DNA of 19,361 bases from DASUZB01 sp035535495 (GTDB taxonomy: Bacteria > Actinomycetota > CALGFH01), in assembly GCA_035535495.1 (NCBI GenBank), contig DATLQA010000070.1, positions 1 to 19,361 on the forward strand, in the 5' to 3' direction. The notes under the pieces are model-generated. The model made no database searches. It saw only the letters and a program-made list of their open reading frames with translations, and was not told where the DNA came from. How positions within the stretch are numbered: the stretch's first letter is position 1; each line of letters opens with the position of its first letter. Below are positions 1 to 6,809 of this stretch, piece after piece. A program made the translations under genes and the position numbers.

Positions 1-138
1 CGCGGTCACCAGCGCACCCAGGCTGAACACCACCACCACGCCCGCCAACGCCAGCAGCCAGGCCCACACCTCGCCACGGTCGGACCCGTCCCACCACCAG
101 TCCACGCGCGGCCGGCTGGTCGCCTCCGGTTGCGGCAT
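1..138 (-). CDS. Membrane protein, N-terminal fragment (cut by left edge)
   Basis: The first 46 codons read on the minus strand from an ATG at 136-138 and stay open to the window edge. The fragment has a polar, tryptophan-rich N-terminus (three consecutive Trp near residues 14-16) and then a hydrophobic run from about residue 27 to 45, which looks like a first transmembrane helix. Nothing identifies the family. The gene points away from bfd, so 139-376 is a divergent control region. The coding call rests on the open frame, the sensible hydrophobic segment and actinobacterial codon use. Confidence 0.5.
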   Translation of the reverse strand, partial: MPQPEATSRPRVDWWWDGSDRGEVWAWLLALAGVVVVFSLGALVTA

Positions 139-230
139 CAATGTGCACCCCCCCGCGGCTCGTCACGATCGCCCTACCCGCGGTGTATCGGCCGGCAAGC
201 GGCCACCCCGAATGGGCGACAGCGAAACTG

Positions 231-246
231 GGACCCCATAGGGTCC
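231..246. repeat. Short perfect inverted repeat in divergent intergenic region
   Basis: GGACCC and GGGTCC form perfect 6-bp arms around the 4-nt spacer CATA. The repeat lies about 93 bp upstream of the left-edge membrane gene and 130 bp upstream of bfd. It could be an operator half-site pair or a small hairpin. Apart from this and the bfd promoter, nothing else is recognisable in 139-376. Confidence 0.3.
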
Positions 247-310
247 ACCCTCGCCGGACCGACCGCGACCGCCCAACCGGACATCCGGGCGATTGGTCCG
301 CCTCCGGAGG

Positions 311-339
311 TGGACAGGTGCATTAGGTGTCCCTAAGGT
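311..339 (+). promoter_or_regulatory. Predicted housekeeping-sigma promoter of bfd
   Basis: TGGACA at 311-316 differs from the -35 consensus TTGACA at one base. It is followed after exactly 17 bp by TAAGGT at 334-339, which fits the relaxed actinobacterial -10 pattern TANNNT. The predicted start of transcription is near 346, giving a leader of about 30 nt before the bfd ATG at 377. The call rests on motif and spacing only. Confidence 0.5.
323..336. promoter_or_regulatory. DtxR/IdeR-like iron box overlapping the bfd promoter
   Basis: TTAGG and CCTAA are perfect inverted arms separated by TGTC. Compared with the known 19-bp DtxR/IdeR consensus (TTAGGTTAGCCTAACCTAA), the 19 bases starting at 323 match at 12 positions, including the whole first TTAGGT and the central CCTAA. 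The site lies in the spacer and overlaps the -10 at 334-339, a position expected for repression. The downstream gene, bfd, acts in iron release, which supports iron control. The right outer arm is poor, so binding is a prediction. Confidence 0.45.
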
Positions 340-376
340 GGTGGTCGCACAGTGACGTGAGTTGGAAGGGCGCCAG

Positions 377-628
377 ATGTACGTCTGCCACTGCCGGGCG
401 GTCACCGACTGCCGCATCCGCGAGGCGATCGCGGCGGGAGCGACCAGCCTCGGCGACGTGGCGCGGCGCAGCGGCGCCGGGATCACCTGCGGCGGCTGCC
501 TTCCCATGGTGGCGCGGCTCCTCGAGGAGCAGGGCCACCCGACTCCGCCCCGCCGGCAACGCGGGCAGGCCGCGGCGGAACCCGGACCTCCCCTCCCCGC
601 GCCAGGGCTGCAGCCGCAGTCAGCGTAA
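377..628 (+). CDS. bfd: Bacterioferritin-associated ferredoxin (Bfd-like, [2Fe-2S])
   Basis: This 83-residue protein belongs to the BFD-like [2Fe-2S] family. The cluster ligands are visible as Cys4 and Cys6 (CHC) and Cys38 and Cys41 (CGGC). In studied bacteria, Bfd docks on bacterioferritin and passes electrons to the mineral core so that iron is released as Fe2+. The ATG at 377 is chosen because GGAAGGG at 364-370 is an ideal ribosome-binding site six bases upstream and the family normally begins at this Met-Tyr-Val-Cys-His-Cys; an upstream TTG at 362 would place that site inside the gene. After about residue 55 there is a Pro/Arg-rich tail not needed for the fold. A plausible partner, bacterioferritin, lies at 5100-5570 but is not in the same operon. 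The promoter carries an iron-box-like palindrome. Confidence 0.85.
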   Translation: MYVCHCRAVTDCRIREAIAAGATSLGDVARRSGAGITCGGCLPMVARLLEEQGHPTPPRRQRGQAAAEPGPPLPAPGLQPQSA

Positions 629-642
629 CGGCACGCCAGGCC

Positions 643-1731
643 TCACAGCTGGCTCGTCACCACGGTGGCCGGCAGGCCGAGGAACTCGCCGTGGCGGTCC
701 GCCGCGGCCTGCAGCGCGGCCGCCTGGGCGTGGTCGAACGGCGCGTAGAGGACCGCCTCGATGGTCACCGAGCCGCGCTTCAGCGTCCGCTTCCAGTGTC
801 CGGCCACCTGGCCGTCGAGGATGAGCACGTGGTTGGGGACCGCCCTGTCCTGGATGCGTGACCTGGCGGTACCAGCCAGGTCAAGGACGTACTTGCTCTC
901 GCTGTAGCCGACGATGTACTCGTCGTAGCCCTGCAGCAGGTGGACCGTTGGCGCGGCGGTGTCCAGTCGCGGCGCCGGCTCGGCGAACCAGTAGGTCACG
1001 CCGTCGACGACCTCGTGCCCCAGCCGCGGCCCGACCAGCTCCAGGCCCTTGGTGACGTCCGCCGCGGTCAGGCTCGACCACCACCTGAGGTCCTTCTCGG
1101 TCGCCGGTCCGTGACCGGTGAAGTAGCGCAGCGTCAGCTCGGCCAGCGCCTCGTCGTGGCCGAGGCCGCTCGCCTGCGGCGCCCGCTCCTCCAGCAGGGC
1201 GTAGGTGTGCTGCTTGCCTTGCAGCGCGCCGCTGCAGATGACGCCGTTCAGCTCGGCGTTCATCAGGATGTAGGCGAACCGGAAGCCCTTGGTGGCGATG
1301 CCGGCGCCCTCGACGACGGCCGCGAGCTCCTTGCGGGTGAGCTGGTTCCCGCCGCGCAAGGCACCGACCAGCAGCGCGGTGGCCTTCGCCAAGACGTCCT
1401 GGTCGAGTCCGAGCTGCCGGTAGTAGTAGGCGTTCAGCGCGTGGACGCGCGGCCCGGTGAGCTCCAGCATCCAGCGGATCTCGGCGGGCAGCACGAAATG
1501 CCAGGTCGGCCGCAGGACGTGCGTCCGCAGGATGGTCCCGTCCGCAAAGGCCCGGTCCAGCTCGGCGTCGCCGACGCCGGCGGTGCGCTGGCCGACCGAC
1601 CATTTCGCCGGGCCGTAGTCCTGCGACTGCACCGCGCCCAGCCAGCCCACCACCTCCTCGGGGGCGCCGAACCGCGGCCCCGAGAGGCGCACGGTGTGCA
1701 TCCTCCACCTGGCGAGGAATTCGCTACGCAA
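643..1731 (-). CDS. Winged-helix protein of the AlkZ-like DNA glycosylase superfamily (HTH_42)
   Basis: The 362-residue product has the length and N-terminal motif of the winged-helix HTH_42 family, whose studied members (AlkZ, YcaQ/AlkX) are DNA glycosylases that remove bulky alkylated bases or unhook interstrand crosslinks. The signature Q-x-Q is present as Gln35-Ser-Gln37 followed by Asp-Tyr, and the family's Thr-Trp-His-x-Val segment follows near residues 75-79. The TTG at 1729-1731 is favoured over the ATG at 1699-1701 because family members carry extra residues before the conserved region, but its ribosome-binding site is weak. It lies just after a broken gene and converges on bfd. The family is clear. 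Glycosylase activity is inferred, since many members are untested. Confidence 0.75.
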   Translation of the reverse strand: MRSEFLARWRMHTVRLSGPRFGAPEEVVGWLGAVQSQDYGPAKWSVGQRTAGVGDAELDRAFADGTILRTHVLRPTWHFVLPAEIRWMLELTGPRVHALNAYYYRQLGLDQDVLAKATALLVGALRGGNQLTRKELAAVVEGAGIATKGFRFAYILMNAELNGVICSGALQGKQHTYALLEERAPQASGLGHDEALAELTLRYFTGHGPATEKDLRWWSSLTAADVTKGLELVGPRLGHEVVDGVTYWFAEPAPRLDTAAPTVHLLQGYDEYIVGYSESKYVLDLAGTARSRIQDRAVPNHVLILDGQVAGHWKRTLKRGSVTIEAVLYAPFDHAQAAALQAAADRHGEFLGLPATVVTSQL

Positions 1732-1746
1732 CCGGGCCCCGACCGC

Positions 1747-2051
1747 TCATCGCATCACCGTCGCGAAGTGCTCGAGGACCGTCTTCGTCTTGGATTCCTG
1801 CACCGGGTCGGGGTCGCAGCCCTCCGCACCGAGGCGCCGCTGGAAGTCCCGCTGCTCCGCTCGATCTGGCGCACCCGGAGGATCACGTGGTCGTTGAACA
1901 GCGGCAGCGCGGTGGGGGCGCCGTCCACGCGCTCCTCGAAGAAGTAGAGCCTCCGCCGCTCCCCGTCGTCGTCCGGCAGCCGCTTGTCGATGGCGGCCGA
2001 GACCTGGTCCCCGTCGATCGTCACCTTGATCTCGATGCCGTCCAAGCGCAT
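1747..2051 (-). pseudogene. Broken CYTH-like gene (frameshift and probable internal loss)
   Basis: From the ATG at 2049-2051 (GGGAG ribosome-binding site six bases upstream) about 64 codons read well. They begin with an E-x-K strand motif (GIEIKVTI) and include YFFEE and VILRVRQIE, which resemble the first strands of CYTH-fold proteins (adenylate cyclase/thiamine triphosphatase superfamily). Just after codon 64, near 1860, this frame turns into a low-quality Arg/Ser-rich stretch ending at 1755. The next frame instead reads a plausible C-terminus (QESKTKTVLEHF, stop at 1747). Even joined, the product would be about 100 residues, roughly half a CYTH domain, and the usual central lysine/arginine strand is absent. 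I read it as a gene with a frameshift and probably a deleted middle. The CYTH assignment is from memory of the family's N-terminal pattern. Confidence 0.5.
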
Positions 2052-2155
2052 TGCCGCTCCCCAGATCGCGAGCACCGCACGAGCGTCCGTCCCTCACGAC
2101 GCCAGGCGACATGATCAGGGGTCGCCGGCGCCCCGCGCCACTGGAGGAGGCTGCG

Positions 2156-3331
2156 TCAGCCCGGCACGGCGACGGCCAGCGTGCCCACCAGCCGGGCGAT
2201 GTCCTCCTCGGTGGTCCACAGGTGCGGCGAGACCCGCACGGCGGGACCTCTGACGCCGACGAACACGCCGGCCTCCGCGAGCGCCGCCGCCACCCGCCGC
2301 TGTGCCCGCGCCGGCAGGCGGATGCCGAGCAGGTTCGGGCGCCGGTCGGACGAGGTCAGCGTGAGGCCGTGGGCGCTGACCTCCTCCTCGATGCGGGCGG
2401 TGGTCCGCGCCAGGGTGGCGGCGACGCGCGGTACGCCCCAGTCGAGCAGCTGCCGCAGCGCCGCGATCGCCATCGGCGTGGTCTCGAAGTGGCTGTGCTG
2501 GCCGACGTCGAACCGGCGCGCGCCCGGCTGGTAGGTGTCCTGGTAGTCGAGCCTGGCGAAATCCTGCGAGCCTTCGCGGTTGATCCAGTTGTCCTCGATC
2601 GGCGCGCCGTCGCGGTGCCGCTCGGCGACGTACAGATAGCCGAGGCCGAACGGGCCGAGCAGCCACTTGTACCCCACGGTCACCAGGAAGTCCGGCTGGA
2701 TCGCGCCCAGGTCCAGCGGCAGCGCGCCCACCGACTGGCTGGCGTCGACGACCAGCGCGGCGCCGGCCGCCCGGACCAGCGGTGCCACCGTGTCCAGGTC
2801 GACCGCGGCGCCGTCGGTCCAGTGGGCCGCCGGCACGGTCACCACCGCGGCCCGCTCGTCGAGCGCGTCCCGGATCGCCTCCGCCCAGGTCTGCCCGTCC
2901 CGCCGCTCGACGGTGGTGACGGTGGCGCCGGTGCGGCGCGCGAACGCCTGCCAGGTGTAGTAGCTGGACGGGAACTCCCCGGCCAGGAGCAGCACCCGCT
3001 GGCCCGGCGCGGCGGTGAGGTTGGCGGCCGCCACCGCCAGCCCGTAGCTGGTCGCCGGCACCAGGGCGACGCCGTCGGCATCGACGCCGACGAGCCGGGC
3101 GAACAGGGTGCGGCGCTCCTCGACCTAGGTGAACCACTGGTCGGTGCCGATCAGCCACGGCCGGGCGCGCCGCCGCATGGCCGCCTCGCCCGCCTCGCGA
3201 GCCGCCCTGAGCTGCGGCGAGACGCTGGCGCAGTTGAAGTAGGCGACGTCGTCGGGGATCTCGAACAGGTGCCGCTGCACCGGCAGCGGCGCCGCCGGCG
3301 GCGTGGTGGCGCCGCTGTCCGGTGCTGGCAT
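2156..3331 (-). pseudogene. Class V-fold PLP-dependent aminotransferase with in-frame amber codon
   Basis: One frame of 392 codons (the last is the stop) runs from an ATG at 3329-3331, with a textbook AAGGAGG five bases upstream, to the stop at 2156. It is interrupted only by a TAG at 3125-3127 (codon 69). Both sides clearly belong to one class V aminotransferase-like enzyme (cysteine desulfurase/kynureninase/isopenicillin-N-epimerase fold). Codons 28-37 hold the Tyr-Phe-Asn-Cys-Ala-Ser start of the fold, codon 196 the Asp of DASQS that contacts the PLP ring nitrogen, and codon 222 the Schiff-base Lys of VGYKW. Flanking residues are Phe-Thr before the stop and Val-Glu-Glu after it, so a single CAG-to-TAG change would explain it. 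It is either a fresh pseudogene, a base-call error or a readthrough gene. The substrate cannot be told. Confidence 0.75.
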
Positions 3332-3360
3332 GCGGTCCTCCTTGGAACGGCTCGGAGCTG

Positions 3361-4107
3361 CTACCGCCCGCTGGCGGAGAAGTGCTGGTAGTCCTTGCTG
3401 GAGCGCCAGCGTCCGCCCCAGCCCCAGCCGACCGACGCGAACGCGCGCACGGTGGCGTCACCCTCGTGGACCATTCCGGGAGCGCGGCGGGCACGGTTGG
3501 CGTACGGCCTGCCGGCGGGCGGGGAGACCCGCCCGCCGGTCACGTAGGGGTTCTGCCACGGGTTGAGGTCGATCGCCCCGCCGTAGGCATGCTCCGACCA
3601 GCGGCGCGTGCCCGCCACCGGGCGGCAGTTGAACGCCGAGGTGTTGTTGGCCGCCATCGACCGGTCGTCGTCGCCCTGGTAGACGTCGACCAGCCGCATC
3701 CGCGCGATCGGATAGCGGCTGGCGAACAGCCTGCCGGCCACCCGCACGACCGCCTGCGCGTAGCGCCGGTGGACCACCAGCTCGCCGCGGTGCACCCGCC
3801 GGTCGAACCCCCAGTGGTCGACGGTGACCAGGCGCAGGTCGGCCAGGCCGACCGGGCAGCCGCGCCGCCACGAGTACCGCATCCGCGCCCGGGTCTTCGC
3901 GTCGATCACCGTCACGCTGCCACGGAACCGCGGCGCCGCGCCGACCGCCACCTGGCCGGCCGCCGCGGGCGTGCCGGCGCTGGACGGCGGCGCGCCCGCC
4001 GTCGTGCTGCTGGTCGCGACCGACGCCCGCGGCGCCACCGCCCGCTGGGTCGCACAGCCGACGGCCAGGACCGCGACCACCACGCTCACCACGACGGCAC
4101 GCCGCAC
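3361..4107 (-). CDS. M15-family D,D-carboxypeptidase-like lipoprotein
   Basis: The 248-residue product begins with a short hydrophobic signal ending in Ala-Val-Gly-Cys18, an acceptable lipobox, then a Ser/Thr/Ala/Pro-rich tether to about residue 55. The catalytic part carries the zinc motif of the M15 peptidases: SEHAYGGAID with His173 and Asp180, and later DYQHF with Asp239 and His242. The pattern is that of the M15_4 group, related to VanY-type D,D-carboxypeptidases and cell-wall endopeptidases. It probably trims peptidoglycan stem peptides outside the membrane. The GTG at 4105-4107 is preferred because GGAGGAGG lies just upstream and the signal peptide then starts at residue 1; a longer reading from 4167 would bury both. 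It is divergent from the SemiSWEET gene. Confidence 0.8.
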   Translation of the reverse strand: MRRAVVVSVVVAVLAVGCATQRAVAPRASVATSSTTAGAPPSSAGTPAAAGQVAVGAAPRFRGSVTVIDAKTRARMRYSWRRGCPVGLADLRLVTVDHWGFDRRVHRGELVVHRRYAQAVVRVAGRLFASRYPIARMRLVDVYQGDDDRSMAANNTSAFNCRPVAGTRRWSEHAYGGAIDLNPWQNPYVTGGRVSPPAGRPYANRARRAPGMVHEGDATVRAFASVGWGWGGRWRSSKDYQHFSASGR

Positions 4108-4226
4108 CCGCGCCTCCTCCCGGTAGCCGGTCGATGCGAGCCCGACCGTCGCCGGACTGTCGCGCAACCGTACTGCGCCAGCCCGGCCGGTGTCCGCGGT
4201 TGGCGCCGTGCACCTGGGCGGTCACC

Positions 4227-4242
4227 GGGGCGAAGCCGCCCC
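4227..4242. repeat. Small inverted repeat between divergent genes
   Basis: GGGGCG and CGCCCC flank the 4-nt spacer AAGC as a perfect 6-bp inverted repeat. It sits in the roughly 250-bp divergent region between the M15 lipoprotein gene and the SemiSWEET gene. I see no convincing -35/-10 pair there; TACCGT at 4321-4326 could be a -10 but lacks a matching -35. Confidence 0.2.
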
Positions 4243-4358
4243 CGCTCCAGGGGCCGGCCAGGTGGGCTGAAGCGGCCTCGGGCCCGCCGGGACGACTGAG
4301 GAGGGCGCTACGGGTCCTGCTACCGTGGCTCCCCGCTCGGCTCGCCCAGGAGGGACGG

Positions 4359-4634
4359 ATGCTCGCCAGTGTGCTCGCTGTCTGCGCCGGGACCTGGGGG
4401 GTCGCCATGGCGCTGTCGCCGTTGCTGCAGATCCGCCGGATCATCGCGGAGCGCTCGTCCCGCGACGTGTCCATCGGCTACTACGTGGTGCTCATCATCG
4501 GGTTCGCGTTGTGGTTGGTCTACGGCATCGCCATCGGGAACACGCCGCTGATCGTCACCAACGTGGTCGCCTTCTCCGTCGGCTGCGTGACCGTCGCGGT
4601 GGCGCTGCGTCACCGGCCCGAGCGGCGTCCCTGA
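4359..4634 (+). CDS. SemiSWEET-type sugar transporter
   Basis: The 91-residue protein has the size of bacterial SemiSWEETs, which dimerise to form a sugar uniporter in the cytoplasmic membrane. Three hydrophobic helices are visible at about residues 2-23, 39-57 and 62-84. The PQ-loop turn appears as SPLLQ at residues 20-24, followed by a basic stretch. Trp52 and Asn68 fall where the family has its sugar-pocket residues. The ATG at 4359 is chosen because AGGAGGG ends five bases before it and the first helix begins at once; the same frame is open further upstream but those residues are not membrane-like. The substrate (glucose, sucrose or other) cannot be read from sequence. Confidence 0.85.
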   Translation: MLASVLAVCAGTWGVAMALSPLLQIRRIIAERSSRDVSIGYYVVLIIGFALWLVYGIAIGNTPLIVTNVVAFSVGCVTVAVALRHRPERRP

Positions 4635-4669
4635 GCCTTCCCGTCGGCACCGACGATCCGCTGACCCGG

Positions 4670-4774
4670 TCAGGAAGGCGCCAGCGGGTTGACCCAGCGG
4701 ATCTCCGAGAAGCGCGCGAAATCGGTGTCGGCCGAGTAGACCGCCAGACCGTACTCGATGGCCAGGGCCACCAG
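4670..4774 (-). pseudogene. 3' remnant of a PIN-domain (VapC-like) toxin gene
   Basis: Minus-strand codons from 4774 down to a TGA at 4670-4672 give 34 residues that read like the end of a VapC toxin: an Ala/Leu helix (LVALAIEYGLAVYSADTD), the conserved acidic TDF step, then FARF, and a RWVNPL ending typical of PIN proteins. In PIN nucleases this SADTDF region supplies late acidic residues of the Mg2+ site. Upstream, the frame collapses into an Arg run, and no start, antitoxin or first catalytic Asp is present. It is a dead fragment of a type II toxin-antitoxin module. Confidence 0.6.
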
Positions 4775-4944
4775 GTTCCGACGCCGGCGACGCCGTCGCC
4801 GACGGCGGCATGCCGCCGGCCCGCTATGTCCTGGTCCACCCCGACGCCCGGCTCAGCGGAGCCGAGCGCCAGCTGCTGACCGACGCCCTTGCGGCGATGC
4901 GGGCCGGCGGTGACGGCAACAGCGGCCCCGGCAGCGACGACTGA
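4774..4944 (+). pseudogene. 3' remnant of a haem-binding-domain protein gene
   Basis: Plus-strand codons from about 4774 to the TGA at 4942-4944 give a tail beginning Gly-Ser-Asp and carrying GGMPPARYVLVHPDARLS followed by GAERQLL. This resembles the C-terminal part of the Haem_bd domain (consensus around E-x-M-P-P...Y-x-x-x-H-P-x-A-x-L-x-x-A-E-R). The N-terminal half, where the family has its CxxCH haem site, is missing, so it cannot be functional in this form. The ATG at 4810 has no good ribosome-binding site. The remnant begins where the oppositely oriented vapC remnant ends. The assignment rests on a short motif. Confidence 0.45.
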
Positions 4945-5099
4945 CGCCGTGACCAGCGGCCCGGTGTCGTGGCCGGTCCCACCGGCCTGCCACGGATCCG
5001 CTGGTCGCTGGCGGGGGGTCGCCGGCCTGGGGGAGACTACCCGCCTTGCCCGCCCCAGCCGGCCGTCACGGCCGGCGCCGACCCCGTGAAGGAGCCGTG

Positions 5100-5570
5100 G
5101 TGCAGGCCGACCCGCGCATCATCGAGCTGCTGAACAAGGTCCTCACCTTCGAGCTGACCGCGATCAACCAGTACTTCCTCAACGCCAGGATGTGCCGCAA
5201 CTGGGGCTACGAGCGGCTCGCCGAGCGGCACATGGCCATCTCCAAGGACGAGATGCGCGACACCGAGGAGCTGATCGACCGGGTCCTGTTCCTGGAGGGC
5301 CTGCCGAACCTGCAGCGCCTCAACCACGTGGCCGTCGGCGAGACGCCGGTCGAGCAGCTGCGCCTCGCCCTGGAGCTGGAGCGCACCGCCGTGCGCAACC
5401 TGCACGACGGCATCGCCCTCTGCCTCGAGGTCGGCGACCAGGGCACGCGGGAGTTCCTCGCCGGCATGCTGGCCGAGGAGGAGGAGCACTGCGACTACTG
5501 GGAGACCCAGCTCGCCGCGGTCGACGCCGTCGGCGAGGCCAACTACCTCGCCCAGCAGCTCCACGCCTGA
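5100..5570 (+). CDS. bfr: Bacterioferritin with altered ferroxidase ligand
   Basis: This 156-residue bacterioferritin stores iron in a 24-subunit shell with haem at the dimer interface. Using E. coli Bfr numbering, which applies without gaps through residue 130, the protein keeps the ferroxidase ligands Glu18, Glu51, Glu94, Glu127 and His130, the nearby Tyr25 and the haem ligand Met52. Position 54, normally His, is Asp here (DEMRD). The GTG at 5100 is chosen because GAAGGAG at 5088-5094 lies at good spacing and the product then starts as other Bfr proteins do (x-Q-x-D-P); a GTG three bases earlier is possible. It is monocistronic and converges on hmgA. Its likely partner Bfd is 4.5 kb upstream. 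The frame also extends upstream to 5046, but those residues look like non-coding GC-rich DNA. Confidence 0.9.
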   Translation: MQADPRIIELLNKVLTFELTAINQYFLNARMCRNWGYERLAERHMAISKDEMRDTEELIDRVLFLEGLPNLQRLNHVAVGETPVEQLRLALELERTAVRNLHDGIALCLEVGDQGTREFLAGMLAEEEEHCDYWETQLAAVDAVGEANYLAQQLHA

Positions 5571-5572
5571 CC

Positions 5573-5586
5573 GGGCCGGCGGGCCC
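5573..5586. terminator. Small hairpin between convergent bfr and hmgA
   Basis: GGGCC and GGCCC form a 5-bp stem with a 4-nt loop in the 19-bp gap between two convergent stop codons. It could serve as a bidirectional terminator. There is no T-tract and the stem is short. Confidence 0.25.
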
Positions 5587-5589
5587 TGG

Positions 5590-6798
5590 TTACCCGACCC
5601 CGTCCGCCGGTCCCGGTCCCGCGGCCGATCCCTGCCGGCCCGCCCAGGTCCACGGGTAGTTCGGGTCCTCGGCGTCGCGGGCGGCCGCGCCGAGAGCGAG
5701 CGGGCGGAAGGTGTCGACCATCACCGCCAGCTCCTCGGTTGCCGGCTTGCCGAGGGCGGCCTCCACGCTGCCTGGCTGGGGCCCGTGGGTGAAGCCGCTC
5801 GGGTGCAGCGAGATCGACCCCTGGCCGATGCCCGAACCGGCCCGGCTCATGAAGTCGCCGCCGGTGTAGAAGATCATCTCGTCGGAGTCGACGTTGGCGT
5901 GGTTGTAGGGCACCGGGATGGCCAGCGGGTGGTAGTCGAACAGCCGCGGCACGAAGCTGCACACCACGAAGTTCGGCCCCTGGAAGGTCTGGTGCACCGG
6001 TGGCGGCTGGTGGACGCGGCCGGTGATCGGCTCGAAGTCGTGGATGGAGAAGCGGTACGGGTACAGGCAGCCGTCCCAGCCGACCACGTCGAACGGGTGG
6101 TGGTCGTAGACGTAGCGGGTCAGCCCGGCCCGGTGGCGGACCAGCACCTCGCCCTCACCCGGCTCGGAGACGACCATCGGCTCGTCGGGGCCGTGCAGGT
6201 CGCGCTCGCAGTAGGGGGCGTGCTCGAGGAACTGGCCGGCGGTCGACAGGTAGCGCCGCGGCGGCCGGATGTGCCCGGACGCCTCGATCACCAGCAGGCG
6301 GAGCGGCTCGCCGCCCCCATCCACCACCCAGCGGTGCGTGGTCGAGGTGGGCATCACCAGGTAGTCGCCCTCGCCGACGTCGAGCGCGCCGAACACCGTC
6401 TCGACCCTCGCCCGGCCGGACTCGACGTAGACGCACTCGTCGCCGACGGCGTTGCGGTACAGCCCGCTGGACGCGTCGGCGGCCACGTACGACAGGCGCA
6501 CGTCGCCGTTGGCCATCAGCAGCTGCCGCCCGCCGACCGGGTCGCCGCCGGTCTTGAGCCCATGGGTGCGGAAATGCCTGGGCAGCAGCGGGTGGTTGGC
6601 GGCGGTCGCCGCCGGCTCCTCCTCGACCGCCTCGGCGGAGACGATCGCGGTGGGCAGATGCCGGTGGTACAGCAGCGAGGCGTCGGAGGTGAAGCCCTCC
6701 TCGCCCATGAGCTCCTCGGCGTAGAGGCTCCCGTCGGGCTGGCGGAACTGGGTGTGGCGCTTGGGAGGGACCTCCCCGACGCGCCGGTAGTAAGTCAT
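5590..6798 (-). CDS. hmgA: Homogentisate 1,2-dioxygenase
   Basis: The 402-residue enzyme opens the ring of homogentisate to maleylacetoacetate in tyrosine catabolism, using non-haem Fe(II) in the cytosol. The N-terminus (MTYYRRVGEVPPKRHTQFR) and the whole length follow the bacterial homogentisate dioxygenase family. Probable iron-site segments are NHANVDSDE (His300, Glu307) and HPSGFTHGPQPG (His338). The ATG at 6796-6798 has AGAGGAG just upstream, overlapping the stop of hpd, so the two genes are coupled in one transcript. Residues after about 385 form a loose Gly/Ala/Pro tail. No maleylacetoacetate isomerase or fumarylacetoacetase gene is in the window, so the lower pathway must be elsewhere. 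Confidence 0.95.
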   Translation of the reverse strand: MTYYRRVGEVPPKRHTQFRQPDGSLYAEELMGEEGFTSDASLLYHRHLPTAIVSAEAVEEEPAATAANHPLLPRHFRTHGLKTGGDPVGGRQLLMANGDVRLSYVAADASSGLYRNAVGDECVYVESGRARVETVFGALDVGEGDYLVMPTSTTHRWVVDGGGEPLRLLVIEASGHIRPPRRYLSTAGQFLEHAPYCERDLHGPDEPMVVSEPGEGEVLVRHRAGLTRYVYDHHPFDVVGWDGCLYPYRFSIHDFEPITGRVHQPPPVHQTFQGPNFVVCSFVPRLFDYHPLAIPVPYNHANVDSDEMIFYTGGDFMSRAGSGIGQGSISLHPSGFTHGPQPGSVEAALGKPATEELAVMVDTFRPLALGAAARDAEDPNYPWTWAGRQGSAAGPGPADGVG

Positions 6799-6809
6799 AG
6801 CGGACTCCT

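Noticed and set aside
2051..3391. Plus-strand open frame of 446 codons
   Set aside because: Antisense to the aminotransferase gene. It remains open only because of GC bias and has no protein-like segments.
4889..5089. Plus-strand open frame of 66 codons before bacterioferritin
   Set aside because: Thr/Ala/Pro/Arg-rich with no ribosome-binding site. It overlaps the haem-binding remnant in another frame and has no motif.
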